Assembly: GCF_004341515.1 (NCBI RefSeq)
Contig: NZ_SLZF01000012.1
Span: 186,001 to 250,000 of the forward strand
Source: Allobosea sp. BK604
GTDB lineage: Bacteria > Pseudomonadota > Alphaproteobacteria > Rhizobiales > Beijerinckiaceae
Reading direction: 5' to 3'
DNA: 64,000 bases
Made by a program: the position numbers and the translations under genes. Of the stretch, positions 26,441 through 35,772 are shown in pieces (positions within the stretch are counted from its first letter, which is position 1; each line of letters begins with the position of its first letter). The notes under the pieces are model-generated. The model did not search any database, was not told the origin of the DNA, and was given only the letters and a program-made list of their open reading frames with translations.

Positions 26441-28462
26441 TCAGCGGCGCTCATCTCCGCGCGGCTTCTTGCGCTTGAACGGCTTCCCTCCCGGTCCACC
26501 CGCACCGCGCCCATCGTCGCGCTGCTCGAAGCGCGGCTTGGCTCCGGCAAACGGCTTGGCGAACGGCTTGCCGCCGGGCTTGCCGGAATGCGGCTTCCCG
26601 CCCGGCTTGAAGGCGCCGTCGCCTTGCGGCTCACGATCAGCGCGCACCGGATCGTAGGATTTCGCCGCGCCAAACGGCTTGCCCTTGCCTTCATAGGGCT
26701 TGCGCTTGGGCGCTCCGGAATGGGAGCGCTCCTCGTCGCGATGCTCGCGCTGCACCCTCGTCTCGGCGCCATGGCTCGCCTTCTCGCCAAAGGGCTTGGC
26801 TGGCCGCCGCTCGCCCTCGCCGAAAACCTGCTCGATCGTGATCCGGTCGCGATCGGGAGCCCCTGCGAGCGACGCGAAGCGCTCCGCAACATCGGCATCG
26901 ATCTCGACCTTGGTCTCGCGGTCGAAGATGCGGATGGCGCCGACCTCGTCGCGTGTGATCTTGCCGCGCCGGCACAGCATCGGCAGGAGCTGGCGCGGAT
27001 CGGCTCCATCCTTGCGGCCGATATTCAGGCGGAACCAGACGGTCTCGCCACGCGGCCCAGCCTTGCGCGGGCCGTCAGATTTCGGGCTGTCGGAGCGATC
27101 AAACTCGCGCCGTTCGCCATATTCGCGCGGCTTGCGCTCGTCGCGCCCATAATTGGGATCGCCGACCTCTTCCGCCGCCGGCAGGCGCGAGCGATAGACC
27201 CTGACCAGGGCCGCGGCAATCTCCTGCGCCGAACGGCCGGCAAGCAGGGCCTCGATCATCGAGGCATCATCTGTAGCGTTCTCCCCGCTCAGCAGCGGGT
27301 CGCCGAGCAGCCGCTCCTGATCGAGCGCGCGGATCTCTTCCGGCGTCGGGGGACCGGCCCATGTCGCCTCGGCCCCGGCGACGCCGAGCAGCATCTCCGC
27401 CTTGCGCCGGCGCGAGGGCGGCACCAGGAGCACGCTCGTGCCGCGCTTGCCAGCGCGCCCGGTGCGGCCGCTGCGATGCTGCATCACCTCGGGATCGTTC
27501 GGCAATTCGGCATGGATCACGAGTTCCAGGCCCGGAAGGTCGATGCCGCGCGCCGCGACATCGGTCGCGACGCAGACCCGGGCCCGGCCGTCGCGCAAGG
27601 CTTGCAGTGCGGAGTTGCGCTCGCTCTGGCTCAGCTCGCCCGAGAGCGCCACGGCCGAGAAGCCGCGCTCGAGCAGGATCGCCTCGAGATGGCGCACGGC
27701 GTTGCGGGTGTTGCAGAAGACCAGCGCGCAGGGCGCATCGTGGAAGCGCAGCAGATTGACGACCGCGAGCTCCGCCTCCTTCGGGTAGACCCGGATCGCA
27801 CGGTAGTCGATATCGGCATGGCCGCGCGCCGCGCCAGTGACCTCGATGCGCAGGGCGTCGCGCTGATAGTTCTGTGCCAGCGCGATGATCGCCTTCGGCA
27901 AGGTCGCGGAGAAGAGCAGGCTACGCCGCTCCTCCGGCGCCGTCTTCAGGATGAATTCGAGATCGTCGCGGAAGCCGAGATCGAGCATCTCGTCGGCCTC
28001 GTCGAGCACCACGGCCTTCAGGGCGGAGACATCGAGCCGATGGCGCTCGATATGGTCGCGCAGGCGACCGGGCGTGCCGACGACGATATGCGCGCCCTCG
28101 TCGAGCAGGGCCGCCTCGCGACGCGGATCCATGCCGCCGACGCAGGAGATCACGCGGGCGCCGGCCTGCTTGTAGAGCCAGGACAGTTCGCGCTGGACCT
28201 GGAGCGCCAGCTCGCGGGTCGGGGCGATGATGAGCGCCAGCGGCTGCCCGGCGCGCCCCAGCGTTTCGGCGCCGCCGAGCAGCGTCTCGCCGATGGCGAG
28301 CCCATAGGCGACTGTCTTGCCCGAGCCGGTCTGCGACGAGACGAGCAGATCGCGCCCGGCGGCCGCCTCCTCCAGCACCGCGTTCTGGACCGGGGTCGGT
28401 TCGTTGTAATTGCGTTCGGCGAGCGCACGCGCGAGCGGCGGGCTCGTGGGGAGGAAGGACAT
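26441..28462 (-). CDS. DEAD-box RNA helicase with DbpA-type RNA-binding domain
   Basis: A 673-residue ATP-dependent RNA helicase of the DeaD/CsdA kind. Motifs in order: SQTGSGKT (Walker A), PTRELALQ, GTPGRL, DEAD in VLDEADEMLD, SAT in LLFSATLP, then ATDVAARGIDLPGL and HRSGRTGRAG. A DbpA RNA-binding domain follows near residues 475-535 (WFRLNIGRKDGADPRQLL). The last 120 residues are a disordered basic tail with repeated KPF units. It probably helps ribosome assembly or mRNA decay, especially in the cold. It is convergent with the 24-residue peptide gene. Confidence 0.92.
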   Translation of the reverse strand: MSFLPTSPPLARALAERNYNEPTPVQNAVLEEAAAGRDLLVSSQTGSGKTVAYGLAIGETLLGGAETLGRAGQPLALIIAPTRELALQVQRELSWLYKQAGARVISCVGGMDPRREAALLDEGAHIVVGTPGRLRDHIERHRLDVSALKAVVLDEADEMLDLGFRDDLEFILKTAPEERRSLLFSATLPKAIIALAQNYQRDALRIEVTGAARGHADIDYRAIRVYPKEAELAVVNLLRFHDAPCALVFCNTRNAVRHLEAILLERGFSAVALSGELSQSERNSALQALRDGRARVCVATDVAARGIDLPGLELVIHAELPNDPEVMQHRSGRTGRAGKRGTSVLLVPPSRRRKAEMLLGVAGAEATWAGPPTPEEIRALDQERLLGDPLLSGENATDDASMIEALLAGRSAQEIAAALVRVYRSRLPAAEEVGDPNYGRDERKPREYGERREFDRSDSPKSDGPRKAGPRGETVWFRLNIGRKDGADPRQLLPMLCRRGKITRDEVGAIRIFDRETKVEIDADVAERFASLAGAPDRDRITIEQVFGEGERRPAKPFGEKASHGAETRVQREHRDEERSHSGAPKRKPYEGKGKPFGAAKSYDPVRADREPQGDGAFKPGGKPHSGKPGGKPFAKPFAGAKPRFEQRDDGRGAGGPGGKPFKRKKPRGDERR

Positions 28463-28619
28463 TTCTTGTCAGGCCTTGGGTTGCGGCACGCGTGCCTCGC
28501 GTGCGGGGCGGCGATACGCGACGCCACGACATTGCTGCGGCTCATAGAGCAGATCGGCGCAAAAGGAAATGGAGCCTGCCGCAGGCGCGTGGTCTATCGA
28601 TCGTTGAGAGGCGGATTCG

Positions 28620-28646
28620 CCGATCAGGTTGATCCAACCTGATCGG
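28620..28646. promoter_or_regulatory. Perfect inverted repeat upstream of the MBL hydrolase gene
   Basis: Arms CCGATCAGGTT and AACCTGATCGG (11 bases each) around the loop GATCC. It ends 42 bases before the MBL start and lies in the divergent gap with the DEAD-box helicase gene. It may be an operator; no regulator gene is adjacent. Confidence 0.5.
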
Positions 28647-28688
28647 ATCCGGCTCTAGGCAGCGCAGGCGACTGGAGGCCCGCTCGAC

Positions 28689-29510
28689 ATGGACAGGACA
28701 TCGCGCCGCTTCGGCCAGTTCGAGCTGCGTCTCCTCAAGGACGGCATCTTCGAGGCATTTTCGAAGGTTCTCACCCACACGGCCGGGGCAGAGGCGCGCC
28801 AGGCCGCCATTGCGGCATTGGGCCGGCGCGCCTTCAGCATCGATGTGAACTGCTTCGCCCTGCGCGGGCCGGATGGGCCGATGCTGATCGATGCCGGCAC
28901 CGGGACCGCTTGGGGCGAGGCTCTTGGCCATGCCCGCGCTGCCCTGGTCGCGGAAGGCCTGTCTGCGGGCGAGATCCGTCGCGTCCTGGTCACCCATCTT
29001 CACGGCGATCACGCGCTCGGATTGTTCGACGGGGATGAGCCGTATTTTCCCCAGGCCGAGATCTGGGTCCCGCGCGCCGATTTCGCCTTCTTCACCGACG
29101 CGCAGGCCCGCGCGTCATTGCCGAAAGCGCGTCAAGGCGGTTTCGACATCGCGGAACGCCTGCTTCGGCTCTATGACGGGCACGTGCGCCTGATCGACCC
29201 GGGCGAGATCCTGCCGGGGATCGAACTCCATGCCCTGCCGGGGCACACGCCCGGCCATTGCGGCTACCTGATCCGCGGTGAACCGGAGAGCGCGATGCTC
29301 TGGGGCGATGCGGTGCATCTGGCGGATTTGCAGGCGGCAGACCCGGATATCGGCCTTGAATATGATCTCGACCGGGCCATAGCGGCGGCGACCCGCCGCA
29401 ACGTGCTCGCGCAATCCGCACGGGAGGGCTGGCTCGTTTCGGGCGGGCACATCCACGGCTTTGGCCGGGTGCGCTCCAGCGGCAGCGGCTTCGAGATCGC
29501 CCCCACCTAA
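28689..29510 (+). CDS. MBL-fold metallo-hydrolase
   Basis: A 273-residue metallo-beta-lactamase-fold enzyme. The zinc motif HLHGDH lies near residues 102-107, with GHTPGHCGYL supplying a further His, LWGDAVH the bridging Asp, and a final GGHIHG the last His. The overall pattern is that of quorum-quenching lactonase-like and related hydrolases, but the substrate cannot be told. GGAGG lies 10 bases before the ATG. It stands alone between the DEAD-box helicase gene and recN, with a short repeat hairpin directly after its stop. Confidence 0.85.
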   Translation: MDRTSRRFGQFELRLLKDGIFEAFSKVLTHTAGAEARQAAIAALGRRAFSIDVNCFALRGPDGPMLIDAGTGTAWGEALGHARAALVAEGLSAGEIRRVLVTHLHGDHALGLFDGDEPYFPQAEIWVPRADFAFFTDAQARASLPKARQGGFDIAERLLRLYDGHVRLIDPGEILPGIELHALPGHTPGHCGYLIRGEPESAMLWGDAVHLADLQAADPDIGLEYDLDRAIAAATRRNVLAQSAREGWLVSGGHIHGFGRVRSSGSGFEIAPT

Positions 29511-29511
29511 C

Positions 29512-29556
29512 GCATCGGCCCGAAAAGTGGACTGCGGTTTTCGGAAAAGCCGATGC
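29512..29556. repeat. Short palindromic repeat (GAAAAGTGG family)
   Basis: A 45-base hairpin with arms GCATCGGCC/GGCCGATGC-like ends and an inner GAAAAGTGG...GTTTTCGG core. It begins two bases after the MBL stop and may end its transcript. The same core is seen at 1041-1093 and 45700-45744. Confidence 0.7.
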
Positions 29557-29607
29557 GAAACGAAGGAGCTGGATCATAGGACCGAACACGGTATCCGGTC
29601 CGATCAA

Positions 29608-29713
29608 CTAGAGCATTTTCGAGCGAAGTGGACACCGGTTCGCGTGAAGAAAATGCGTCAAAACAAATAGATAGAGAATTTTCGCGGTTCGGAGAAACGC
29701 GGAAATGCTCTAG
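29608..29713. repeat. 106-base RIME-like repeat, copy 2
   Basis: The same 106-base element as at 5270 (four differences), here between the convergent MBL and recN genes. Its right-hand CTAG supplies the TAG stop of recN on the minus strand, mirroring copies 1 and 3, where the left-hand CTAG ends the plus-strand gene. Confidence 0.9.
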
Positions 29714-31395
29714 CCGCGCAGGCCTGCCGCGCTCAGGAGCCGCCCGGCCGCCGCCCTCGCCTCTTCCGTGATCGAGGCGCCGGCAAGCATGCGCGCGATC
29801 TCCTCGCGCCGTGTCTGGTCCATCAGCGGGGTCACGCGGGTCACGGTCTTGGCGGCGGCCGCCGCCCCCGTCGCCGATTTCGCGATCAGGAAATGCTGGC
29901 CGGCCTTGGCCGCGACCTGCGGCGCATGGGTGACCGAGATCACCTGCACCCGTCCGGCCAGCCGCGCCAGCCGCTCGCCGATCGCATCCGCCACCGCGCC
30001 GCCGACGCCGGTGTCGATCTCGTCGAAGACCAGCGTCGGCGCCGAGCCGCGTTCGGCCAGCACGACCTTCAGCGCCAGCATGAAGCGCGAGAGCTCGCCG
30101 CCCGACGCGACCTTCATCATCGGGCCGGGCCGCGTGCCGGGATTGGTCTCGACCCAGAACTCGACCCTGTCGAACCCTTCCGGCCCGCGTGCGGTCTCGT
30201 CGCTGTCGATCTGGGTGATGAAGCGGGCCCGCTCCAGCTTGAGCGGCGGCAGTTCCGCCTTGACCGCCTTGTCGAGCCGCGCCGCCGCCTGCTTGCGTCC
30301 GGCAGAGAGCGCCTGCGCCTGCGTGAGATATTGCCCCTCGGCCTTCGCCAGTTCGGCTTCCAGCCGCGACAGCGAGCCCTCGCTCTCGTCCAGTTCGGCG
30401 AGATCCGCGCTCATTCGCGCCGCGAGATCGGCCAGCGCATCGACCGGCACATCGAATTTGCGCCCGGCGGCGCGCAGGGCGAAGAGCCGTTCCTCGACCC
30501 GCTCCTGCTCGCGCGGATCATATTCCGCCGCGCGCATCGCCGCGGCCAGGGTCTCGCCCGCCTCTTCCAGGGCGACGATCGCGGTGTTGAGCGCCGCCAT
30601 CGACGGGTCGATGAGGTTCGGCGCCTGCGCGCCACGCCGCTCCAGGCGGCGCAGCACGGCCGATAGCGCGGGAACCGGCGAAGCCTGGCCACCCACAGCC
30701 TCATAGGAATCGATCAGGTCGCGCGAGACCTTTTCGGCCTGCATCATCGCCTGGCGCTCTGCGGCCAGCGCTTCCTCCTCGCCAGGCTGGGGCGCGAGCT
30801 TGCCGAGCTCGGCGACGGCATGGCGCAGGAAATCGGCCTCCTTGCGCGCGGCCTCGACCCGGATGCGCTGCGCCTGCAAGGCCTGGCGCGCCCGCTTCAA
30901 CGTCTCGCTCGCGACAGCGGTCGCTTCGGCCCTCGCCTCGAGCCCGCCGAACCCGTCGAGAATGGCGCGGTGCTGTGCGGCATCGGTCAGCGCCCGGTCG
31001 TCATGCTGGCCGTGGATCTCGACGATCGCAGCTCCGATCATGCGCAGGATCTGGACGCTGACCGGCTGGTCGTTGACGAAGGCGCGGGTGCGGCCATCGG
31101 CATATTGCACCCGGCGCAAGATCAGGTCGCCGTCGGTATCGATCTCCTGCGCCTGCGCCAGCTTGCGGGCGGGATGGTCGAGCGGCAGGTCGAACACGGC
31201 GCTGACCTGCCCCTGCGTCTCGCCATGGCGCACGAGATCGCCATCGCCGCGCCCGCCAAGCGCCAGCGCGAAACCGTCGAGTAGAATCGATTTGCCGGCG
31301 CCGGTCTCGCCGGTCAGCACGCTCAGCCCAGCGCCGAAGGCCAGATCGAGCCGGTCAATCAGAACGATGTCACGGATCGAGAGCTGGGCCAGCAT
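29710..31395 (-). CDS. recN: DNA repair protein RecN
   Basis: A 561-residue SMC-like ATPase for double-strand break repair. Walker A is TGETGAGKSILLDG (about residues 30-43). A long coiled-coil middle is rich in Ala, Glu, Arg and Leu. The ABC signature is seen in VASGGELSRFMLAL, Walker B in TLVFDEIDTGVGG, and the His-switch region in VISVTHAPQVAAKA. It is the last gene of the lpxC-bamD-recN set, and its stop codon lies in the 106-base repeat. Confidence 0.95.
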   Translation of the reverse strand: MLAQLSIRDIVLIDRLDLAFGAGLSVLTGETGAGKSILLDGFALALGGRGDGDLVRHGETQGQVSAVFDLPLDHPARKLAQAQEIDTDGDLILRRVQYADGRTRAFVNDQPVSVQILRMIGAAIVEIHGQHDDRALTDAAQHRAILDGFGGLEARAEATAVASETLKRARQALQAQRIRVEAARKEADFLRHAVAELGKLAPQPGEEEALAAERQAMMQAEKVSRDLIDSYEAVGGQASPVPALSAVLRRLERRGAQAPNLIDPSMAALNTAIVALEEAGETLAAAMRAAEYDPREQERVEERLFALRAAGRKFDVPVDALADLAARMSADLAELDESEGSLSRLEAELAKAEGQYLTQAQALSAGRKQAAARLDKAVKAELPPLKLERARFITQIDSDETARGPEGFDRVEFWVETNPGTRPGPMMKVASGGELSRFMLALKVVLAERGSAPTLVFDEIDTGVGGAVADAIGERLARLAGRVQVISVTHAPQVAAKAGQHFLIAKSATGAAAAAKTVTRVTPLMDQTRREEIARMLAGASITEEARAAAGRLLSAAGLRG

Positions 31396-31452
31396 CGGTT
31401 TCAGCCGGGTGTCGGGTGGCGGAACAGGCGGTCTTCACCGCCAGCTTGGCCG

Positions 31453-32367
31453 TCAGCCTCCGGTGAGGCCGATCAGCGTGCGCGTGAAGCCGTTGAAGGC
31501 CTTGCTGATATAGGAATAGCGATCCTCGCGCGGCTGCAGGCCGCCGCTTTCGAGGAGCACATACGAGTCCTTGTACCAGGGGCTGTCGGGGAAGTTGTGC
31601 CCGAGCACGGCCGCCGCCGTCTGCGCCTCGTTGGTGATGCCGAGCGCCATATAGGCCTCGGTCAGACGCATTAGCGCCTCCTCGACATGGCGCGTGGTCT
31701 GATACTGGGTGATGACGGTGCGGAAGCGGTTCACGGCGCCGGTATAGTTGCGCTTCTCGAGATAGAAGCGGCCGGCATTCATCTCCTTGGCGGCGAGCTG
31801 GTCGCGCGCCATCAGCATCTTTTCCTTGATGTCGAGGACGTATTCCGACTTCGGATACCTGTCGAGCAGCTCCTGCATCGCCTGCAGGGCAAGGCCGGTG
31901 CGCTCCTGATCGCGTGTCGCATCCGGGATCTGGTTGAAATAGGACATCGCCAGAATGTACTGCGCATAGGCCGCGTCGGGGCTCTGCGGGTTCTGGGCGA
32001 TGAAGCGCTTCGAAGCGGTGATCGCCTCGTCATATTTCTGCGCCTGGAAATTCGTGTAGGCCGTCATGATCATGCCCCTCTTCGCGTAGGGCGAGAACGG
32101 GGCAGACTTGTCGATCTCCTCGAAACGCTTCGCGGCGCCGTCGCTGTCGCCGTTCTGCAGGCGCGCCAGACCCTCGTTGTAGAGCTTGTCGGCGGGAACC
32201 TCGTCCTTGACCTCGGGCTTGTAGACCTCGGGCCGGTCGAACGGATTGAGCGAGGACAGCGTATCGCAGCCGCCGAGCAACAAGCCGACGCCAAGCGCCA
32301 GGGCAGCACCCGGCCGCAGCGACCGCGCGTTTCCGGTGATTGGGGTGTTCAGCCGCTTGACGCTCAC
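31453..32367 (-). CDS. bamD: Outer membrane assembly lipoprotein BamD
   Basis: A 304-residue lipoprotein of the BAM complex, which inserts beta-barrel proteins into the outer membrane. The signal sequence ends in the lipobox LLGGC, with acylated Cys34. Five TPR-like helical repeats follow, beginning AEKLYNEG-like DKLYNEGLARLQNGDSDGA. The C-terminal part contains the usual FPDSPWYKDSYVLL segment. It lies 57 bases ahead of recN in the same direction. The linkage lpxC-bamD-recN is common in alphaproteobacteria. Confidence 0.95.
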   Translation of the reverse strand: MSVKRLNTPITGNARSLRPGAALALGVGLLLGGCDTLSSLNPFDRPEVYKPEVKDEVPADKLYNEGLARLQNGDSDGAAKRFEEIDKSAPFSPYAKRGMIMTAYTNFQAQKYDEAITASKRFIAQNPQSPDAAYAQYILAMSYFNQIPDATRDQERTGLALQAMQELLDRYPKSEYVLDIKEKMLMARDQLAAKEMNAGRFYLEKRNYTGAVNRFRTVITQYQTTRHVEEALMRLTEAYMALGITNEAQTAAAVLGHNFPDSPWYKDSYVLLESGGLQPREDRYSYISKAFNGFTRTLIGLTGG

Positions 32368-32551
32368 GTCGTCCGTCCTCTTTCGATCGTCACCGCAGGA
32401 TGGCGAAGGATGCCCTTTACCTCAGACGCCACGCCCGCGCTACCGTCGAAAGCCGGGTTGCGAACAAGCGAAGCTGTCCAGGGCATTCGATAGAAACCGG
32501 GCGAATGCAAGGCGCAGGGCCTGCCCGGCCGCAATTCGACGCGTTTTCGGC

Positions 32552-33496
32552 TCAGTTCAGGTCGGGCGCGAAAGCGGCGGGAGCCGCCGCTGCCATCTGC
32601 GCGGCGCCATGAGCATAGACCGGCGCAGCCTCGACGATCGCGTAATTCGCGCGGTCGGCGAACAGGGCCTCCAGGATCTTCACGTTCATCCGGTGGCCGC
32701 CGCAATAGGAGCGGAACTCGCCGAGAATCGGATAGCCGGCAAGCGCCAGATCACCGACCGCGTCGAGCACCTTGTGGCGCACGAACTCGTCGGCATAGCG
32801 CAGGCCGTCAGGGTTGATCACCTTGTCGTCGCCGATCGCGACCGTGTTGTCGAGCGAGGCGCCGAGCGCGAAGCCGGCCTTCCAGAGCTGCTCAACATCA
32901 CGCATGAAGCCGAAGGTCCGGGCCCGCGAGATCTCGGTCGCATAGGCGACCGGATCGAGATCGAAGACCTTGCGCTGCCGGCCGATCACCGGCGTGTCGA
33001 AGTCGATCTCGACATCGAGGCGGAAGCCGCCATCGAACGGCACCAGCTCGGAGAAGGAGCGGCCATGCTCGACACGGACGGGCTGCAGGATCTGCAGGTA
33101 ACGGCGGTTGGCGCCGAGCGCGACCAGCCCGGTCGCCTCGATCGCCGCGACGAATTCCGCCGCGCTGCCATCCATGATCGGCATTTCCGGCCCGTCGATC
33201 TCGACAAGGACGTTGTCCAGGCCGAGGCCGGCGCAGGCCGACATCAGGTGCTCGATGGTCGCGACCGAAGCCGAGGCACGGTCGCCGATCACGGTGCAGA
33301 GCTCTGTGGCGCTGACCTTGTTGTATTTCGCGTGGATGAGCTGCGCCGGCGCGGCCTCGGTTTCCTTGCGCAGGAACACGATTCCGGAGTTGGCGCTGGA
33401 GGGACGCAGACAGATACCGGCCGAAGCCCCCGAATGGACGCCGATACCTTGTAACATCACGGGTGCGCGAAGGGTGGTCTGCCGATCAAGAATCAT
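32552..33496 (-). CDS. lpxC: UDP-3-O-acyl-N-acetylglucosamine deacetylase
   Basis: A 314-residue zinc enzyme for the committed step of lipid A synthesis. Zinc ligands His83 (ATIEHLMSA), His241 and Asp245 (RHKVLDAVGD) and catalytic His268 (YCGGHRMN) are all present. The start at 33496 (MILDRQTTLRAP) leaves the normal N-terminus; the frame is open further. It follows ftsZ after a 442-base gap that should hold its own promoter, and precedes bamD by 184 bases. Confidence 0.95.
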   Translation of the reverse strand: MILDRQTTLRAPVMLQGIGVHSGASAGICLRPSSANSGIVFLRKETEAAPAQLIHAKYNKVSATELCTVIGDRASASVATIEHLMSACAGLGLDNVLVEIDGPEMPIMDGSAAEFVAAIEATGLVALGANRRYLQILQPVRVEHGRSFSELVPFDGGFRLDVEIDFDTPVIGRQRKVFDLDPVAYATEISRARTFGFMRDVEQLWKAGFALGASLDNTVAIGDDKVINPDGLRYADEFVRHKVLDAVGDLALAGYPILGEFRSYCGGHRMNVKILEALFADRANYAIVEAAPVYAHGAAQMAAAAPAAFAPDLN

Positions 33497-33877
33497 TCCG
33501 GTATCCAATCTCGAACGCAAACGAATCCAGCTCCGCGCAAGGCACAGGCACACTGATGCGTCTACGGTCCTCAGCGATCCAGCGTGGAGCACCGCTCCGC
33601 CGCCGTTTGTCCCCTTTTGTGCGATCGCAACATAACCGTTGCGCGAAAGGTCACAAAATCACGCTTTCTTTCGCTCTGTAACAAGCTGAGTTGGCCAGAA
33701 AAACTTAACCATCCCATTGAGGGATATAGTTTTTTTAGGGTAAACAGAGTTCCGCTTCGGACCGTGCACCGGGCTCTGTTACACGCCGGTGACGGCCTGC
33801 GCGGGTCAGCCCCCGACCGATTCTTCACAGCGAATCGAGCGGGGGCATAAGCCGTTTCTATCAATATGTTAGCCGGT
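33497..33877. promoter_or_regulatory. ftsZ-lpxC intergenic region with a CtrA-like half-site
   Basis: No gene is seen in this stretch. It holds TTAACCAT (33705-33712), which with the following bases approximates a CtrA box (TTAA-N7-ATTG), an A/T-rich run near 33730, and two GANTC sites at 33819 and 33832. It probably contains the lpxC promoter. Confidence 0.4.
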
Positions 33878-33925
33878 GATTCCCCAAGCTCGAACGCAGC
33901 TGGCTGCGTTTTCCATCGGGGAATC
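33878..33925 (-). terminator. Two-step hairpin after ftsZ
   Basis: Outer arms GATTCCCC and GGGGAATC enclose an inner perfect stem AACGCAGC/GCTGCGTT. It begins 13 bases after the ftsZ stop. There is no T-run, so it may be a barrier hairpin or processing site. Both outer arms contain a GANTC methylation site. Confidence 0.55.
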
Positions 33926-33938
33926 CTTGAGTCCCGCC

Positions 33939-35666
33939 TCAGTTTGCCTGGCGGCGGAGGAAGGCCGGGATCTCCAGCTGATCCTCCTCGCTGGTGCGGC
34001 TCGGCGCGGCGCGGCCATGCGGATCGAGCTGACCCTGGGCCGGACGCTGGGCCGGCTGCTGCACCGGGCGGCGCATATACTCGGCATGGGCCGCGCTCGG
34101 AGCTGACGGCGCCGCCGCCTGGACCGGCGGAGCCTGCCGCGGCATCGGAGCGGGAGCCGGCATCGGGGCTTCGGCCATCTCGTCATCCTTGCGGCCGAAC
34201 CCGACCGAGGCCAGGCGCTGCATCAGCGACATGCGCTTCTGCTCGACCGAGGCCGGCGGCTGCGGCACGGCCTGGACGCCGCGGCTCGCAGCGATCTGAT
34301 TCTGCGCCGGCATCGGCAGGTCCTCGATTCGCGGCATGCGAGTCGGGCGAACGACAGCGCGCTCGGGCGCCGGCGGAATGAAGCTCTCCTCGGCGTGACG
34401 GAGCGGCTCCTCGAACATGACAGGCTCGACCATCGGCGCGGCCGCCATGACGGGGCGCGGCTGAACCGGCTCGATGCGCAGATCATCGGCCATGCTCGGC
34501 TGCGGCGCCGGAGCGACCTGGCGCGGCAGCTCGGCCACCGGCGCGGGGCGCAGGTCCATGAGCGGCTCGGGCTGCATCGGCGCGGGAACCGGGCGCAGGG
34601 CCGCAGCGCTCTGGTTGCGCAGGCGGGCCTCGGCCTTAAGCCGCTCGGCGACCTGGGCGATGCGGGCCTCGGTCTCGTCGACCTCGGCCTGGGTCGAGAT
34701 CGGCTTGTCGATGCCGGTGGCGACCACCGAGACGCGCACCGTGCCCTCGAGCGATTCGTCGAAGGTCGCGCCGACGATGATATTGGCCTCCGAATCGACT
34801 TCCTCGCGGATGCGGGTGGCGGCCTCGTCGACCTCATAGAGCTTCATGTCGCGCCCGCCGGTGATCGAGATCAGCAGGCCGCGCGCGCCCTTCATCGAGA
34901 CGTCGTCGAGCAGCGGGTTGTTGATCGCGGCCTGGGCCGCGGTCAGCGCGCGCTTCTCGCCCTGCGCCTCGCCGGTGCCCATCATCGCCTTGCCCATGCC
35001 GCGCATCACGGCGCGCACGTCGGCGAAGTCGAGATTGATCAGGCCGGGACGGACCATCAGGTCGGTGATGCAGGCGACCCCGGAATAGAGCACCTGGTCG
35101 GCCATGCCGAAGGCATCGGCAAAGCCGGTGGTCTCGTTGGCGACGCGGAACAGGTTCTGGTTCGGGATGACGATCAAGGTGTCGACCGCCTCGTTCAGCT
35201 CGCCGATGCCGGCCTCGGCCATGCGCATGCGGCGATGACCCTCGAACTGGAACGGCTTGGTCACGACGCCGACGGTCAGTATACCCATGTCGCGGGCGAC
35301 GCGGGCGATCGCGGGAGCCGCGCCCGTGCCGGTGCCGCCGCCCATGCCGGCGGTGATGAAGACCATATGCGCGCCCGCCAGATGATCACGGATCTCGTCG
35401 ATCACTTCCTCGGCCGCCGCGCGCCCGACCTCCGGCTGCGAGCCGGCGCCGAGGCCCTCGGTGACCTGCAGACCCATCTGGATGATGCGCGGGGCGCGCG
35501 AGAGCGCCAGAGCCTGCGCGTCGGTATTGGCCACGACGAAATCGACACCGTCGAGGCCAGCCTCGATCATGTTGTTGACGGCATTGCCGCCGGCTCCACC
35601 GACACCGAACACGGTAATCCGGGGCTTCAGTTCCCGGATGTCCGGGGCTTGCAGATTCATCGCCAT
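33939..35666 (-). CDS. ftsZ: Cell division protein FtsZ
   Basis: A 575-residue tubulin-like GTPase that forms the Z ring. The GTPase domain fills residues about 14-330, with [13 protein letters not shown] and the tubulin signature [10 protein letters not shown] (109-118). A long linker rich in Pro, Ala, Met and Arg follows. The C-terminal peptide [16 protein letters not shown] binds FtsA and other partners. Length far above the E. coli 383 is usual for rhizobial FtsZ. The start at 35666 has AGAGG six bases upstream. A 106-base gap separates it from ftsA and should hold an ftsZ promoter. Confidence 0.96.
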   Translation of the reverse strand: MAMNLQAPDIRELKPRITVFGVGGAGGNAVNNMIEAGLDGVDFVVANTDAQALALSRAPRIIQMGLQVTEGLGAGSQPEVGRAAAEEVIDEIRDHLAGAHMVFITAGMGGGTGTGAAPAIARVARDMGILTVGVVTKPFQFEGHRRMRMAEAGIGELNEAVDTLIVIPNQNLFRVANETTGFADAFGMADQVLYSGVACITDLMVRPGLINLDFADVRAVMRGMGKAMMGTGEAQGEKRALTAAQAAINNPLLDDVSMKGARGLLISITGGRDMKLYEVDEAATRIREEVDSEANIIVGATFDESLEGTVRVSVVATGIDKPISTQAEVDETEARIAQVAERLKAEARLRNQSAAALRPVPAPMQPEPLMDLRPAPVAELPRQVAPAPQPSMADDLRIEPVQPRPVMAAAPMVEPVMFEEPLRHAEESFIPPAPERAVVRPTRMPRIEDLPMPAQNQIAASRGVQAVPQPPASVEQKRMSLMQRLASVGFGRKDDEMAEAPMPAPAPMPRQAPPVQAAAPSAPSAAHAEYMRRPVQQPAQRPAQGQLDPHGRAAPSRTSEEDQLEIPAFLRRQAN

Positions 35667-35772
35667 GGTTGCCTCTTCCAATTCTTGTCCGGCGCCTGGC
35701 GGGAGCCGTCCCGTTGCTGTTTTACTCGTCGCCATCCCACCGGCCGCCGCGCCGGCTGAAGAGCGTTACCCC

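Noticed and set aside
26588-28642. A 684-residue open frame opposite the DEAD-box helicase
   Set aside because: A shadow of the helicase frame with no recognisable motif or ribosome binding site.
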